The notes under the pieces were generated by a model. The model was given only the letters and a program-made list of their open reading frames with translations, did no database searches and was not told the origin of the DNA. This document shows positions 30,536 through 42,002 of a DNA stretch of 64,000 bases, piece by piece (within the stretch, counting starts at the first letter, position 1; the number at the start of each line of letters is the position of its first letter). Location of the stretch: assembly GCA_043228905.1 (NCBI GenBank), contig JBHGNT010000001.1:27714001-27778000 (forward strand), written 5' to 3'. This DNA comes from Azolla caroliniana. Taxonomy: Eukaryota; Polypodiophyta. The position numbers and the translations under genes were made by a program.

Positions 30536-33135
30536 TTATAAGGTGAGCTCTAGGTTGGGTGATAGAATTGTTGTCACTTTATTATCATTATAACAATTCT
30601 TCCTAATCATCATTAAGCTTCCATGAGCATCATCATTCCTCTTGATAATCTTCTGTTGATGTTGATGCCGATCATCTTCATGATCTTCTTCCTCTTCTTC
30701 TAATAACGATGATGATGATGACATTGTCGATCTCTTCTTATTAGCCCTCCTATCATCTGATTCATGAATAGCAGTGTACAAATCTGATTCCCTAATATGT
30801 AATACTGTATCTTCCCGATGATGATGATGATGATGATCCGGCCCATTCAATCTACATCGCCCATATAATCAGTTTAACCAGTTATTATATCTCATCAAAT
30901 CAATGTATTATTCAATAATCGCAATCATAATTTGTATCTAAAGCCAATTAATTCATAATTTGATTTGTGTTGTGCACTACCCTACCTTGCAGATAAGTTA
31001 TCATCGTATAGGCCACTGCGAGGATGAGCACGGCGATCATCGATAATGTGGGATGGATCATCACGAGCGATAATCGGTGGGGGTGCAGTGTCGCCTATTA
31101 CTCCCAGCCGATCCACGATATAAGCTCTAGTGTCCCCCATGCTGATCGGGAGATCGCTGCCACTAACATTAGCTCTACAATTATTATGATTAAGGTTATA
31201 TGCCGATGGTGATGGTGATGGTGATGGTGATGGTGATGGTGATGATGATGTTGCCAATGAGAAATTGGTGGCGATCCTCATTGAGCCGGATGATAGAGGC
31301 AATGGCAATACTACAGGAGGAGGTTTAAGATTAGCAGGGGATTCAGCACCAGTAGTATTAGTAGTATTGCCATGGCCTAGACCACTGATTATATTACTGG
31401 TATGACTGAATTTGTTGATGACATTTATACCCCTACCTGGATAATTATTATATTGGGTAGCAGTATTAGTAGAAGAAGTTAATAATTGATCAATGTGGTC
31501 TGCTCTATTACTATTACTATTACAATTATTATTATTAGTAGTAGTAGTAGTAGTAGTGCTGCTATTATTATTGGTATATGATGATGACATTCCTCCTCCA
31601 TTCATCAGACCAAACATGTTATGATAAGGATGGTGATGATGATGATGAAGAAGATGGTGATGAGGATCTGCGAGGCCAAATGGAATGAATTCAATTAATA
31701 ATTAGCTAATCCCATTCATGATGATGATGATGATCATCAGCCTCTCATCATCATGATGATCATCATCATCATATACATAACAATATACATTAATTAGTTA
31801 CAAATGGCGATTAACATATGATTGATTTATCTGCTAAATTAATTTATATTACCATGATGCAGGTGGCCCTTGTGATCTGCTGTCTTCACTGTTCTGTACA
31901 TCTGCTTGACGATTAAAAAAGAAAAGAAAAAAACAGGGGATTCAACAGAAGACGTTATTAAGCTGAAATTTGGCTAACTGCATTACTTTATATTTAGAAT
32001 TAGAAGACGAATATGGAGTAATGACCTGGAGATGGCTCTTCACATGAGCCAGTGTAAGGTCTCTCACATTCATAAGCTCAAGCACAGATTTAGGGGTGGC
32101 TCCTGCTACATCACCATCAACCGATCAACATTAATAATGTATAATTTAGCAATCCAATTCTGTATCGATAAACATAATTAACATCCATTAATTATATAAT
32201 GATGGATTAACTGACTCACTGAGGAATTGGGTGGGGTGGGGTCAATCAATGTAATCATGTACTTACTTCACATCAGAATCGCATATATATATATAACATA
32301 TAATGATGGATTAACTGACTCACTCAGGAATTGGGTGGGGTGGGGTCAATCAATGTAATCATGTACATACTTCACATCAGAATTGCATATATATATATAT
32401 AACACAAAGATTTGGAACAAAATTTGCCCAAATAATTAAAAAATGTCTTCTGATTTATGGATAATACATATATATATATATAATTTGTGGAGAAAAGAAA
32501 GAAAGAGAATGGACATACTCTCATGGCCCCCCAGAGCTTCGACTGCGTTCACGAAATGGGCATGGAGGTGGGTCGTCCATCGCATTCTGGGCGCCCTAAT
32601 GTTGCGCTTCAACGCCATGGCCGGCGCAGGAGATTGCGAGTGAACCTTTGCAGACATTGCAGTGTTTTGGATCCTCATCATCATCATCTTCTCGTTACTG
32701 TTACTGTTACTGTTACTGTTACTGCTAATTTTACAGTTGGTGTTCATGTCCATCATCCGCATCTGGTCTCTGTAGTTGTCGATCGTAATTAGCTGAGGAT
32801 TAGAACCACGGGAGTGATTAGCGGCGGCCATGCTCTGAATGAACAGATCGGAGTGATTAGCGGCGGCCATGCTCTTAATGAACAGATCGGAGTGATTAGG
32901 CGTGGCATTCGTAGTGGTATTGATGGGAGGGAGCGAGGAGTGATTAAGTCGAGACCCGGCTTCGTTAATCTCGCGCCGATCCTGCAGGAATCGCTTCAAT
33001 GCCTGCCCTTCACTACTGCATATATGATCACAATGGCTTCCATTCGTATTACTAGCAGTAGCAGTAGCAGTAGCATTACTAATTGTGTTCACCACATCAC
33101 TGCTGCTACCTGAGCTCTGATCGCTTAGGCTTATG

Positions 33136-33166
<31 letters not shown>

Positions 33167-33704
33167 GATTATTACTATTATTATTATACTGTGATCCGGA
33201 ATTAGAGCTCTTATTGTGGCAAGGATTACTGCTCCTGTAATTTCCGATTAGCTTGGACAAGATCTTGTTAGTGTTAGAATTAGCATCGGATCTGCCCCTC
33301 TTCCACAGCTCAAACTCAATGTCCTCACCATCATTCTCAGATTCCTGCTTGTGCTCCTTGTGGAGAAGATCAATCATCGCCCTGGACGCTTGGTGGTGAT
33401 CTGAAGGCTTGATCATTGGCGGCGGCTCATAGAATGGGGCCTTAATGCAGGTTAACGCAGGTCGCCGATCTTCAGAGGCCTTAATGCAGGTTAATGCAGA
33501 TTCCGCAAATCTGTGATTAATGGAGGGATTGGGCAAGCTAATATTTAGGGACAGGTCAGGATTAATGTGGGCGGAGGCGGCGGAATGCAAGTGCTGATCA
33601 AGATTAGAAGACTTACTGAATGGAGATGGAGATGGAGATGGAGATGGAGATGGAGGAGGAGGAGGAGGAGGATTGATTACTTCCATCTGAGCTAGCAATG
33701 CCAT
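30536..33704 (-). CDS. KANADI-like GARP (MYB-related) transcription factor, five exons
   Basis: Spliced model on the minus strand: exons 33704-32519, 32102-32026, 31901-31853, 31667-30986 and 30851-30536. All introns are GT-AG, phases agree, and the total is 2,310 nt or 769 residues plus stop. The DNA-binding GARP domain spans residues about 368-440: IRAPRMRWTTHLHAHFVNAV in exon 1, ATPKSVLELMNVRDLTLAHV and KSHLQ in exon 2, and MYRTVKTADHKG in exon 3. This is the KANADI signature, and the exon breaks after GGHE and HLQ match that family. KANADI proteins act in the nucleus as repressors setting abaxial identity of lateral organs. The N-terminal DLSLNISLPN resembles the conserved KANADI motif, and the last residues, NLELTL, fit an EAR-type LxLxL repression motif. 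The protein is about twice the usual angiosperm length because of Asn, Ser-Pro, His, Ser and Glu runs encoded by trinucleotide and hexanucleotide repeats. An alternative start is Met7 (33686). Upstream exons or splice variants cannot be excluded. Confidence 0.92.
31204..31245 (-). repeat. Hexanucleotide repeat encoding (Ser-Pro)n in KANADI exon 4
   Basis: About six TGGTGA units on the plus strand encode alternating Ser-Pro on the minus strand. A similar run at about 33627-33653 (GGAGAT units) encodes Ser-Pro repeats in exon 1. Such coding repeats vary in length easily. Confidence 0.85.
32197..32404 (-). repeat. 104-bp tandem duplication in KANADI intron 1
   Basis: The unit TAATGATGGATTAACTGACT with the following about 84 bp occurs at 32197 and again at 32301, nearly identical, ending in a short (AT)n run each time. 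It lies wholly within the intron between exons 1 and 2. Confidence 0.9.
32812..32889 (-). repeat. 39-bp in-frame tandem duplication in KANADI exon 1
   Basis: Two 39-bp units (from 32812 and 32851) encode NHSDLFIKSMAAA followed by NHSDLFIQSMAAA. One base change gives Lys versus Gln. Since 39 is a multiple of three, the frame is kept. Confidence 0.9.
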
Positions 33705-33896
33705 ATGGGGATGAATTAATCAATGGAGCGACGATTCCTTTGAAGCTTGATCCCAAATGGAATGGTTCAATGGAATGAAAGAAACAGATTCAATGCAGGC
33801 AGTGGGGGGGGGGGGTAAGGGAAGGAGGAAGTCAATAATAATGTGTCTGATCTGCCATGGATATGGAATTATTAGTGAATGGTGGTGTGGGGCAGA

Positions 33897-33929
33897 ATGG
33901 ATGGATGGATGGATGGATGGATGGATGGG
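33897..33929. repeat. (GGAT)n microsatellite
   Basis: About eight GGAT repeats, some 190 bp upstream of the KANADI-like start codon, possibly in the 5' untranslated region. Confidence 0.9.
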
Positions 33930-34936
33930 AGGAAAAAGCAGAGGAATTAGAGATTTCAATGCAATGCAGAGGAAGGAAGGAAGGAAGGATGGATGGATTT
34001 ATGAATTCATTTGCTTCTGCTCCACATATAGCAAGCACATACACACACACTTCTCCCATCTACATACTACTAATAATAATAAATGGCAACAGAGAGAAAG
34101 GTATGTGTGTATACATACATACATATTAGTGATCTAGATATTTAATGGTGTTTGTACCAATTGAATGAATGAATATATATATATATACTCCAATCAAGTG
34201 CAATTCTTCATTAACTGCTAAGAAGGGGGTGGGGGTGGGGGACAATAGAATGAATTGGAATGAATAGAGAGAGAGAGAGAGGGTAGTGGGCATTACATTA
34301 CTACAATTATGTATATTTACTGCTGCTATGACCACACATGCATGCTATGAAATGTTATGTTAACCTTTAACAAACAAAACAAAAAGCATTTGATAATTAA
34401 AAACAAAGTAGAGAGAAAGAAGAGATGTGTATCCACTGTCCATCTATGTATGTATGTATGTGTAAGCCTAACAAACAAACATATACATGTAACATAATAC
34501 ATATGTATATGCTCTTTTTATTATTCTTGAGGCAGAGAGGAGAATGATGGTGGATAATAATGTGTGTGTGTGTGTGTGAGATAGAGAGAGAGAGAGAGAG
34601 AGAAGACTTGTTCATCATCCCCTCCCTCCCTCCCTTCCTTCCTTCAACACATTTACATTAAATGTTATGGATGGGGACTGATCCATGATTGATTTGATTG
34701 ATTGATGATTGGATGACCATGTGTCATGATGATGATGTATACTATGATCCACCAGTCTATAACACACACACACACACATCAACATGCATGAAAAGCTTAA
34801 TTCCTTTATTCTTTACAAGGTCAATCTATCAATGCTATTATTAAGGAGTGAGTACATGGATGTTGATGTGTGTGTACATGTATAAGTTTGGATGGGTATG
34901 TGTGTTGATTTATGGGAGTGAGTACATGCCGATCCA

Positions 34937-34981
34937 TGTGTATGTATGTATGTATATACATACATACATACATACATACAT

Positions 34982-35032
<51 letters not shown>

Positions 35033-35040
35033 CACACATG
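34937..35040. repeat. Compound (TACA)n-(CA)n-(TA)n microsatellite
   Basis: GTAT repeats, then about twelve TACA repeats, about fourteen CA repeats and a short TA run form one compound array of roughly 100 bp. Repeats of this length should be highly variable. Confidence 0.9.
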
Positions 35041-35093
35041 CATCTATGGGTATGCCACTATGCATGGGTACATGTTGTGTATGTGTATGTACG

Positions 35094-35118
35094 CCCCCCC
35101 CCCCCCCCCCCCCCCCCC
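35094..35118 (+). repeat. Poly-C run (25 C)
   Basis: Twenty-five consecutive C residues. A second run of 15 C follows at 35273-35287. Confidence 0.9.
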
Positions 35119-35272
35119 AAGTCTTGGGCATGCTCCTTAGACTTGGACAAATCTCAATCCAGACAATGAAGAGAATGCAATTTCTTAAGTCTACTAGCTC
35201 CGTAGAACGCTTAAAGATTCTTGGCGGTAATGAGTACAACTTCTGCTAGCGTTGACAAGCCTCCATAAAGAG

Positions 35273-35287
35273 CCCCCCCCCCCCCCC
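35273..35287 (+). repeat. Poly-C run (15 C)
   Basis: Fifteen consecutive C residues, 155 bp after the 25-C run. Confidence 0.9.
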
Positions 35288-38259
35288 TTTGCATAGGATT
35301 TTATTATTACGCAAAGGTCCCCCGATCCAAAGTCCTTGTATGTACGTGCTTGTTTGGATCTGAATTCAAATTTAGTTAAAACGTTATGACATTCTTCTTC
35401 ACTATATGATTCATTTTGTACACTTAGGCCTATATTTTCTTCTCTGCACCTCAACCCATGTATAAGGTATGCAATCCCCACGTTCATATATTACTAACCA
35501 TTGTCATAATCAATCGTCACGATAGAACGTTCGACATTAATTCCTTAGGTTCTTCAAGACATCCGCAATACATGTCATGTATGCCATCAAGGCAAAACTT
35601 GTTATAACCTCAGAGGGAGCTCGAGACATCATCATGTATAGTTTTTCCTCTTTGGGTATAGTTTTTAATTGTGTGATCAGATCTTCAATGTGTCTTTTTC
35701 TATCAATGTCTACATTGATCTAAGTATACAACTGTTTCGTTAAACCAAACCGCTATTGATGATCATCAATTATATATTGCAAGAGCTAAGAGAGCATACT
35801 AGCCATCAAACTCGGTCAACCTAATCAACATGATTTTATATTTTGAGTGAAAGACATTGGACTTTGGTGGCCCATGGTTCCAAAATAATTCATTTACTTG
35901 CAAGGTAAAGCAATATTGTCATGGCCAACCTACAAAGCTGAAAAGTCTGGTACATTGATTATTAATCCTAGACTTCATGGAGCCATTTCAAAAATGAGGA
36001 ATGGAATTCGTTGACCTTTTTACTTACAATGCCCTAGGATAGAAGTAGTCGATAGCCTCACATACACAAACAATGGATGTACATGATATGCCAATATTTT
36101 GAATGCGCATGTCAAGACACCCTTACTTAGATTTATATAATAAATTATGGGCAATTGTACTTTATATATACATATATACTAAGTTCTAATCTATGGTATT
36201 GATGATAGCCTATTTAGTATTGATATATTCATACTGCAAATAACCATAAAATGTATTTGTTACAATTATAAACAATAAGATTGTACCCACATTACATTTG
36301 AAAACAAGTAGTCTATGAACATTTCACACACATGAGATGATACAAAAAGCAAGTCAAGCATATGGTAGTTGAGGCACTTGAAGATGCTAAAGATTCAATT
36401 AAATATATTGTAGAAGTCATCAAGTCAATGACATCAAGGCCCAAGGTTTTGTGGGATTGGAAGTAGTTGTAAAAGACTACATAAAAGTGGCAGTGGGGAG
36501 CCTTTGAGTGGGCATTGGCATTGCAAAGATTTGTTGAAATCTTTAAATAGCTTTATGATATAAGAAGCTTAAGGGTCTTGTTGGCCGATCATTGTGTTGA
36601 CATGCTATTTGCCAAAATCTTGAGGTGACTAGGATGATCAACATACCGATCAAGTTGTCTTAGAGTATGATATAGATGGTCACGATAAAGTTGTCTAAGT
36701 TAGATGAGGAGACCACTCTCAATTATGGAATTCAACTACAGTTGCATATCTTAGATACTGGTATGATTCAATAGATCTTTGATATCCCTGCATATAAGTG
36801 GATTGGATCTTTGATCATTCATTAATATCGTTGATCATTGAGTTGTTCAAAGGATAATATATATTATAAATATTTTGACTTGCTTCGATTTCATATGGGA
36901 CTAATATTATTAGTCACATGTTTCATACCTTGATCCAAGTGTGAAATATGCATGATGAAAAAGGGTGTATGTGTTCACTTATTGAGATCCTTGTTGGAAT
37001 AAGTTTTCCAAATCATAATCCACCAGGAATATAGATAAACGAGGATGTCGATGACTCAAGATGTGGGTAACAAGGAAATACTAGAGGTTTGTGGGGTTGG
37101 TCAAAACCTTGACGCGATGTTTGTGTGCTCATCAAGTAAGGATTCTATTGCTCAAATGCAAGTATGTGGTGACAACTACCTTGTCATACACCTAGTAGTG
37201 TGATATTTAGAGGGTTGAATTTCTCAAGAATAGAATTCCACGAGATTAAGGATATCTTAATCATCAAGCTTAGAGAAGATACTACCAATGTCAAAGTTGG
37301 ATGCATCCATTTCAATTGGCCTGCATGATAGTGGCTTAGATGGATGATTTCTTGAGATTCTTGTGAAAGGCAAGTTGGACGAGGGGAATTTCGATTATAG
37401 AATTATACTCTTAGCTTGAATATCCTCCATATGAGAAAGGGCTTTCCTCGCCACTCAAATTCTAATAATATTCTTCTCATCCATTGTGAAGGACCATATA
37501 ATGAAGGAATTCCATTGAAGCTTGATCAACCTCACATTTCTTCAGTTTTGTGTAGAGCTTACGTTCTTAGAGATCATGTGGTATTACAAATTCAAATGTG
37601 TGAGTTCCTTTTGGGATTCTAATATATATTGAGGTCACATAGATAGTTCATTCATCACATACATGTAATGTATAAAAGGGGCTTTTACCCCAAAGCGATC
37701 TCACGTGGACCAACCCTAGTCTTGGCATGTTGACTTACTGTCTTGGGATTGGTCTCATTAATCATTTCTTCCACATCTATCATGGTTGCTCTACCCATTA
37801 TCGATGTATCCCTTCCATGCCTACAATCTTTCTTGTATCAAGCAGTGCATGGGTGTCACGACACACTGACATCAAATACATAATTGGTATTTTGGATTGA
37901 ACCTACAACCTCACATCAACAAGATGTCATGCTCAACCATTTTGATATAAGCATGCATTTGTATAAAATGGTTTAGTATTTTGCATTCTAGCATATAGTA
38001 CATTTCAAAATCAGAATATTGTAGTCATGAGTATATTGTGAAATGCACATAAGAGATCAAAACCACCCTAGTTAGCTTCTTACTTCTTACTCAATTTATA
38101 GCTGATACAAAGATACCCATTTGGGTTGGCTTAGCTAAAAAGGGTGTGCTAAAAGAGTGGGTCAGCTTAGGTACATGCATCCTAAAAAGGTTGTGCTAAA
38201 AGGGTGCCACAAAGGAACACATGCACACCACATTTCGCCCCTGAGAGAAACAAGAGACT

Positions 38260-38760
38260 TAGAAGTAGGAACAAGAACGGGAATAGGAGCAGGAGCAGGG
38301 GCTTGTCGAAGGAGGAGAACCATTTGTTGGAGATAGAGCCCCCCAAGTGGCACTATCCATGTTGGCAGGTTTCGAATAGACATTAATGGACGATTCTAGT
38401 GGGAGGCGGGGGTTATGCCCATAGAGTGCTCCATAAGGGTTGATCCATGTCGATGCTTGTACGGATGTATTGTAGGCATGGGTGGCGAAAAGCAAGATTT
38501 GATCCTAGGATTTGTGGCATGGATCGATGTAAGCGGCAATCTCCTTCTTGAGGGTCTTGTTGAGGCGTCCGGTGAGGCCATTTGTCTGAGGATGATATGG
38601 GAACTTAAACACCTACTAGACACCTAGTTGAGCTGCAACGACGTTGAGGACATCCCTGTGGAACTGGCGGCCCTGATCAGATAATAGTTGGACAGGGCTA
38701 GTGACGGAAAACGACCTAGCAATTTGTGGATAGAGATCAATCACTCCTGTGGACTAAGGG
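38260..38760 (-). pseudogene. Gypsy integrase fragment
   Basis: Minus-strand frames read LLSDQGRQFHRDVLNVVAAQ (with the catalytic Asp of integrase), then FPYHPQTNGLTGRLNKTLKK, where the usual catalytic Glu region is TGRLN instead of TERFN, and LLFATHAYNTSVQASTWINP. An in-frame stop follows AAQLGV and another follows the CHKS stretch near 38510. It belongs to the 38038-39333 derivative and may be from the same family as the relic at 40119-41616. Confidence 0.8.
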
Positions 38761-39190
38761 CCACCTAGACTTGGCCAAGGTGGGGGACAAGAGGGCTATC
38801 GTGTAGGATCAGAGGAAGATCAATTGGTGGAGAAATATCAATCGCACTTGTGGATTTGAGGGCCACGTGGACTTGGTTGAGGTGGGCGATAGGAGGGCTA
38901 TCGTGTCGAAGGGGGATCAGGGAAAAAGATCAATTGCTCCTGTGGCCTGAGGACCACCTCGACGTGGCTGAGGTGGGGGATATGAGGGCGATAGTGAAGA
39001 AGGGGGATCGGGGAAACATCAATTGGCGGAGAAAGATCAATCGCTCCTGTGGAATGAGGGCCACGAAGACTTGGTTGAGGTGGGGACATGAGGACTATAG
39101 GCGGATAGAGATCAATCGCTCCTATGGATTGAGGGCCAACTGGACTTGGTTGAGGTGGCGAACAAGAAGGCTATCGTGTAGGAGGGGGAT
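38735..39190 (-). repeat. Minisatellite of about five units in the gypsy fragment
   Basis: Units starting near 38735, 38835, 38928, 39035 and 39109 share GATCAATCGCTCCTGTGGA, then GAGGGCCAC, GGACTTGGTTGAGGTGGG and GGGCTATCGTGTAGGA. Spacing varies from about 74 to 107 bp. The unit derives from the integrase coding region just upstream of its SDQGRQF motif. Confidence 0.85.
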
Positions 39191-39664
39191 TGGAGAAACT
39201 GGTGGGACAAGAAGTTAGTGGGCAACCTAAGGTGAGGGGGAAGAGGTGGATGCTTGGACGTGGGGGACGGGTACCCCACATCTCTACCAATATGTGCTAA
39301 AAGGGTGGCAAAGAGGAACACATGCACACCACAATATTCTAGAAATATTGTACAATATATTCTACACGGGTATATTCTAGAGATATTTCTCGAGTATATT
39401 CTAGAGATATTCAATCTCGGAACTTGTATAAATACTTATAACCCCCTTTCAAGAGATTCAACGCCAGTCATTGACTGTACATCAATCTAGTATTCTTGTT
39501 TCATTCCATTTTGTCTCCTCCTTTATCTCTACATCATGCTCTTCATAGCTTCGTAAGTTCATAGTTTCATCACTCACAGCTTCTAGAGTTCTTAGCCTCA
39601 TCATTTCTAGTTCCACTTTCACCATCCATGCTCCGTCGTAGTTCGTAGTTGGTGTGTTCGTGGC

Positions 39665-40118
39665 AGTTTGAATCCCTTCCAACTGGAAGCATCACTCGTC
39701 TTCGTCATCGCCCTTGCTTCTAGAGTTACCATTGTCACAATACTTGCTTCTAGAGTTACCATCATCAACATCCTTGGTTTCAGAGACACTTCCTCATCAT
39801 CATTGTCTTCATTGCATTGCCTTCAACATCATCATTTTCAGCGCCTCTTGTTATCTTCATCAAATAGATTGATTTTGATCGCTCACCTTCACAGTTTTGG
39901 TGGGGGTCACAACCACACACTTTCCTGGTGGGGATTTCGTCGTATGCACTCCATTTTCATTTTGATTCAAGTTTTGCTCCACTTTCCTTTGGCAAGGATC
40001 GATTTTAATCACTCACCTTCCTAGTTCCCATGGGGGTTACAACCGGTCACGTTCCTGGTGGGGATTTCGTTGGTTTCTCACTAGCGCTACCGTTTGTGCC
40101 GTGTTTTGGCTCAACCTC
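39665..40118. other. Interior of the non-coding LTR element, left part
   Basis: This pyrimidine-rich interior DNA contains short repeats such as CTTGCTTCTAGAGTTACCAT (twice near 39715-39765). GGTGGGGATTTCGT also occurs twice (39928-39942 and 40053-40067). No open frame resembling a known protein is present. Confidence 0.6.
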
Positions 40119-41616
40119 GACTATTTACCCTCTCATGATGAAGTCGAGTCGACCGCTTCCCCTGCACTCCTTCACCCGTTGTTGTTCCCATTCCGCTACC
40201 GCATGTTGGACCCCTAGTCGATGTTGGATATCGAAATCGAACTCTTGAAGGAGTAGCATCCATCGTGCTAAGCGACTAGTCAAAGCTTGTTTATGAACAA
40301 GATACAACAGTGCCGAATGATCCACGTGGAAAGTGAATTTTCGACCGTGCAGATAGTGCCGGAATTTAATGATACTATAGATCATGCCGAGTGCTTTACG
40401 TTCCATGGTGGAGTAATTCTTTTCCATTGTTGAGAGATGTCAGATGCATCTACGAATATGTGAAAGGGTTGTGCCCAATCCGGAGGTTGGACCACTGGAG
40501 CTTCGGAAAGCATGACTTTGAGTGATGGATAGGCCTTGTCTTCCCATTCCGTCTGGACACCGAAAGGGATCCGCATGGATTGTTGCGTGTAAGGGGGTCG
40601 CGAAATCAATGAGGTATCAGAGCATACGACTATGCCATCGTATTTGACCTAAAAATCGGCTAAGTGCTTTGGCCGGGGCTAGGGCCGGGGCATTCAAGAT
40701 GGTTTGACCTTTGGCAGGATCCATGGCAATGCCATCCCGATTGACAATGTGGCCGAGTAAAGCACCGCTTGTAACATGGAAAGCGCATTTTGTAGGGTTT
40801 AGGCTGAGTCGTGCCTGCCGACATCTTTCAAAGGCACAATCGTAAATGAGCAAGGTTTTTATTATTATACCGAACGAATTATTATGATGTGCCCTATCCA
40901 ACACAACGACGCAGGTGACCACTTGCTCGATGGTTTGCTGAGAAAAATCCGTAAGAGCCAACGTCATGCATAGAGGCTCACAGAGGACGGCCAGAAACGT
41001 CTCTTTCAAATGATTCACAGATACATCCCATGCGAGTTGGTGGTACAGGTCTTGAAAGCGGCAAACAAACTGGGACACAATTTCGGTAGGTCCCGGGCGG
41101 ATCATATAAAATTGACGAAGCAATTCCCGCTTCGGGATCTCTTGGTGGAATAATTCCAAAAACTAGGTTCGGACATCCTAGAACATGGTAAACTCCCCAA
41201 GATCGTGCCGTCGAGGGAGAGAATGAATTCAATGATTTTGGAGGCGTCGACCTCCTCGGCGATTAGTCGTTGTGTCGAATGGTTGGCTTGCCATGTGTTA
41301 AGAAAGGAACGGATATGGTCGTCGACGTCTGGGCCATCCGTGTAGCGGGCATAGGGGTGGTATGACATTATGTCAAGCTCTGGATCTTCCGGTAGGACCG
41401 GGAAAGGGTTGAGCTCCAGTTGTGGTGAGACTTCTGGAGGACTTGGAGGGGTAGCAAGGTCAAGACCGGTCTGCGACTATGTGTCCGGGATTACCGGTGG
41501 CGAAGATTGCGATTCCGAGGACAAGTGTTGTGTGAGCACGGAATTGGCCGTGTCCTCGGCGTGGTCTGTGCGGCGGGGCGGCGGCCGAGAGTGAGTAACT
41601 CTATTTGACACCATAA
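40119..41616 (-). pseudogene. Gypsy relic: gag fused to RT/RNase H by internal deletion
   Basis: On the minus strand, gag begins at an ATG near 41616 and includes MSYHPYARYTDGPDVDDHIR (about 41368) and FVCRFQDLYHQLAWDV. Near 40865 the sequence jumps into the end of reverse transcriptase (LNPTKCAFHVTSGALLGHIV, ILNAPALAPAKALSRFLGQI), then RNase H (FHIFVDASD, RKALGMIYSIIKFRHYLHG, FHVDHSALLYLVHKQALT). Zinc knuckle, protease and the RT active site are lost, so the element cannot act alone. Several stops and frameshifts break the frames. It ends without a 3' LTR near 40119. Confidence 0.82.
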
Positions 41617-41662
41617 TGGTGACTGGGATGCCCACCAACGTGAGTTCGTTGTGCTACACAAT

Positions 41663-41679
41663 GTGAACCGGGCGTGCCA
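41663..41679 (-). other. Primer binding site of the antisense gypsy relic
   Basis: On the minus strand TGGCACGCCCGGTTCAC follows three bases after an LTR end (TAACACA at 41683-41689). It starts with TGG and would pair with a tRNA ending GGGCGTGCCA; the tRNA was not identified. Confidence 0.65.
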
Positions 41680-41682
41680 AAT

Positions 41683-42002
41683 TGTGTTACCCGTATTGGT
41701 GTACGGGAGGGTTAGGTGTAATGTGGAAGGTGGTGTGTAAGGTGTAATATGAATGTGTGAGTGTTAGATGGGCTAAGTAGGTGTACCTACATCCATTCGG
41801 CTTTTTGAAAAGATCTTATACTATATAAATCCTCACTCAAGGGGCATGGAAAAAAATATATTAAAGTTACCCTCAAACCGTGTTTGTCTCAATTCTCTCT
41901 CTCACACACCCACTCTCTCTGTGCATCTCTCCCTCTCTCCTCTTTCCTCTCTCACATTCAAAATCCCTTGGGAGATCGGCTCCACCCCCCACCCATAAAC
42001 AC
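41683..42002 (-). repeat. 5' LTR of the antisense gypsy relic (outer end uncertain)
   Basis: The inner end is set by TAACACA next to the primer site. The outer end lies somewhere between about 41880 and 42002, because no partner LTR remains for comparison. A TATA-like stretch occurs near 41815-41828 (ATACTATATAAATC on the plus strand). Confidence 0.45.

Larger units (their letters stand above)
33705..37848. other. Upstream flank of KANADI-like gene and intergenic region
   Basis: The first 1.5 kb upstream of the KANADI start is dense in simple repeats: G-run at about 33807-33815, (GGAT)n, (GGAA)n, (GT)n and (GA)n near 34560-34602, and (TACA)n/(CA)n with long C runs at 34.9-35.3 kb. From 35.3 to 37.8 kb the DNA is AT-rich with no recognisable gene. 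No specific promoter element was assigned. Confidence 0.6.
38038..39333 (-). mobile_element. Deleted gypsy derivative inside the left LTR
   Basis: This insertion of about 1.3 kb is flanked by ATATT (38033-38037 and 39334-39338). Both ends carry the phrase GTGCTAAAAGGGTG and finish ACACATGCACACCACA (38192-38233 and 39292-39333), consistent with LTR remnants. A minus-strand purine stretch (AGGGGCGAAA) next to the left copy would be the polypurine tract. Internally only an integrase fragment and a tandem repeat remain. RT, RNase H and gag are gone. Confidence 0.65.
37854..39664 (+). repeat. Left LTR of the non-coding element, split by an insertion
   Basis: 37854-38037 matches the start of the right LTR (42484 onward) and 39339-39664 matches the rest, up to GGTGTGTTCGTGGCA. 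The piece between (38038-39333) is an insertion with a probable ATATT duplication. Without it the LTR is about 510 bp, close to the 488 bp of the right LTR. The two LTRs differ at many positions. Confidence 0.82.

Noticed and set aside
30975-31220. Plus-strand open frames across the KANADI-like exons
   Set aside because: They are antisense to a well-supported spliced gene and reflect its repeat-rich codons.
32487-33113. Plus-strand frames of 99-101 codons over KANADI exon 1
   Set aside because: Antisense shadows with repeat-derived runs (for example TVTVTVTV) and no domain.
34813-35249. Several overlapping frames rich in Tyr, Cys, Val, His and Thr
   Set aside because: They are translations of the (TACA)n/(CA)n microsatellite and cannot be taken as genes.
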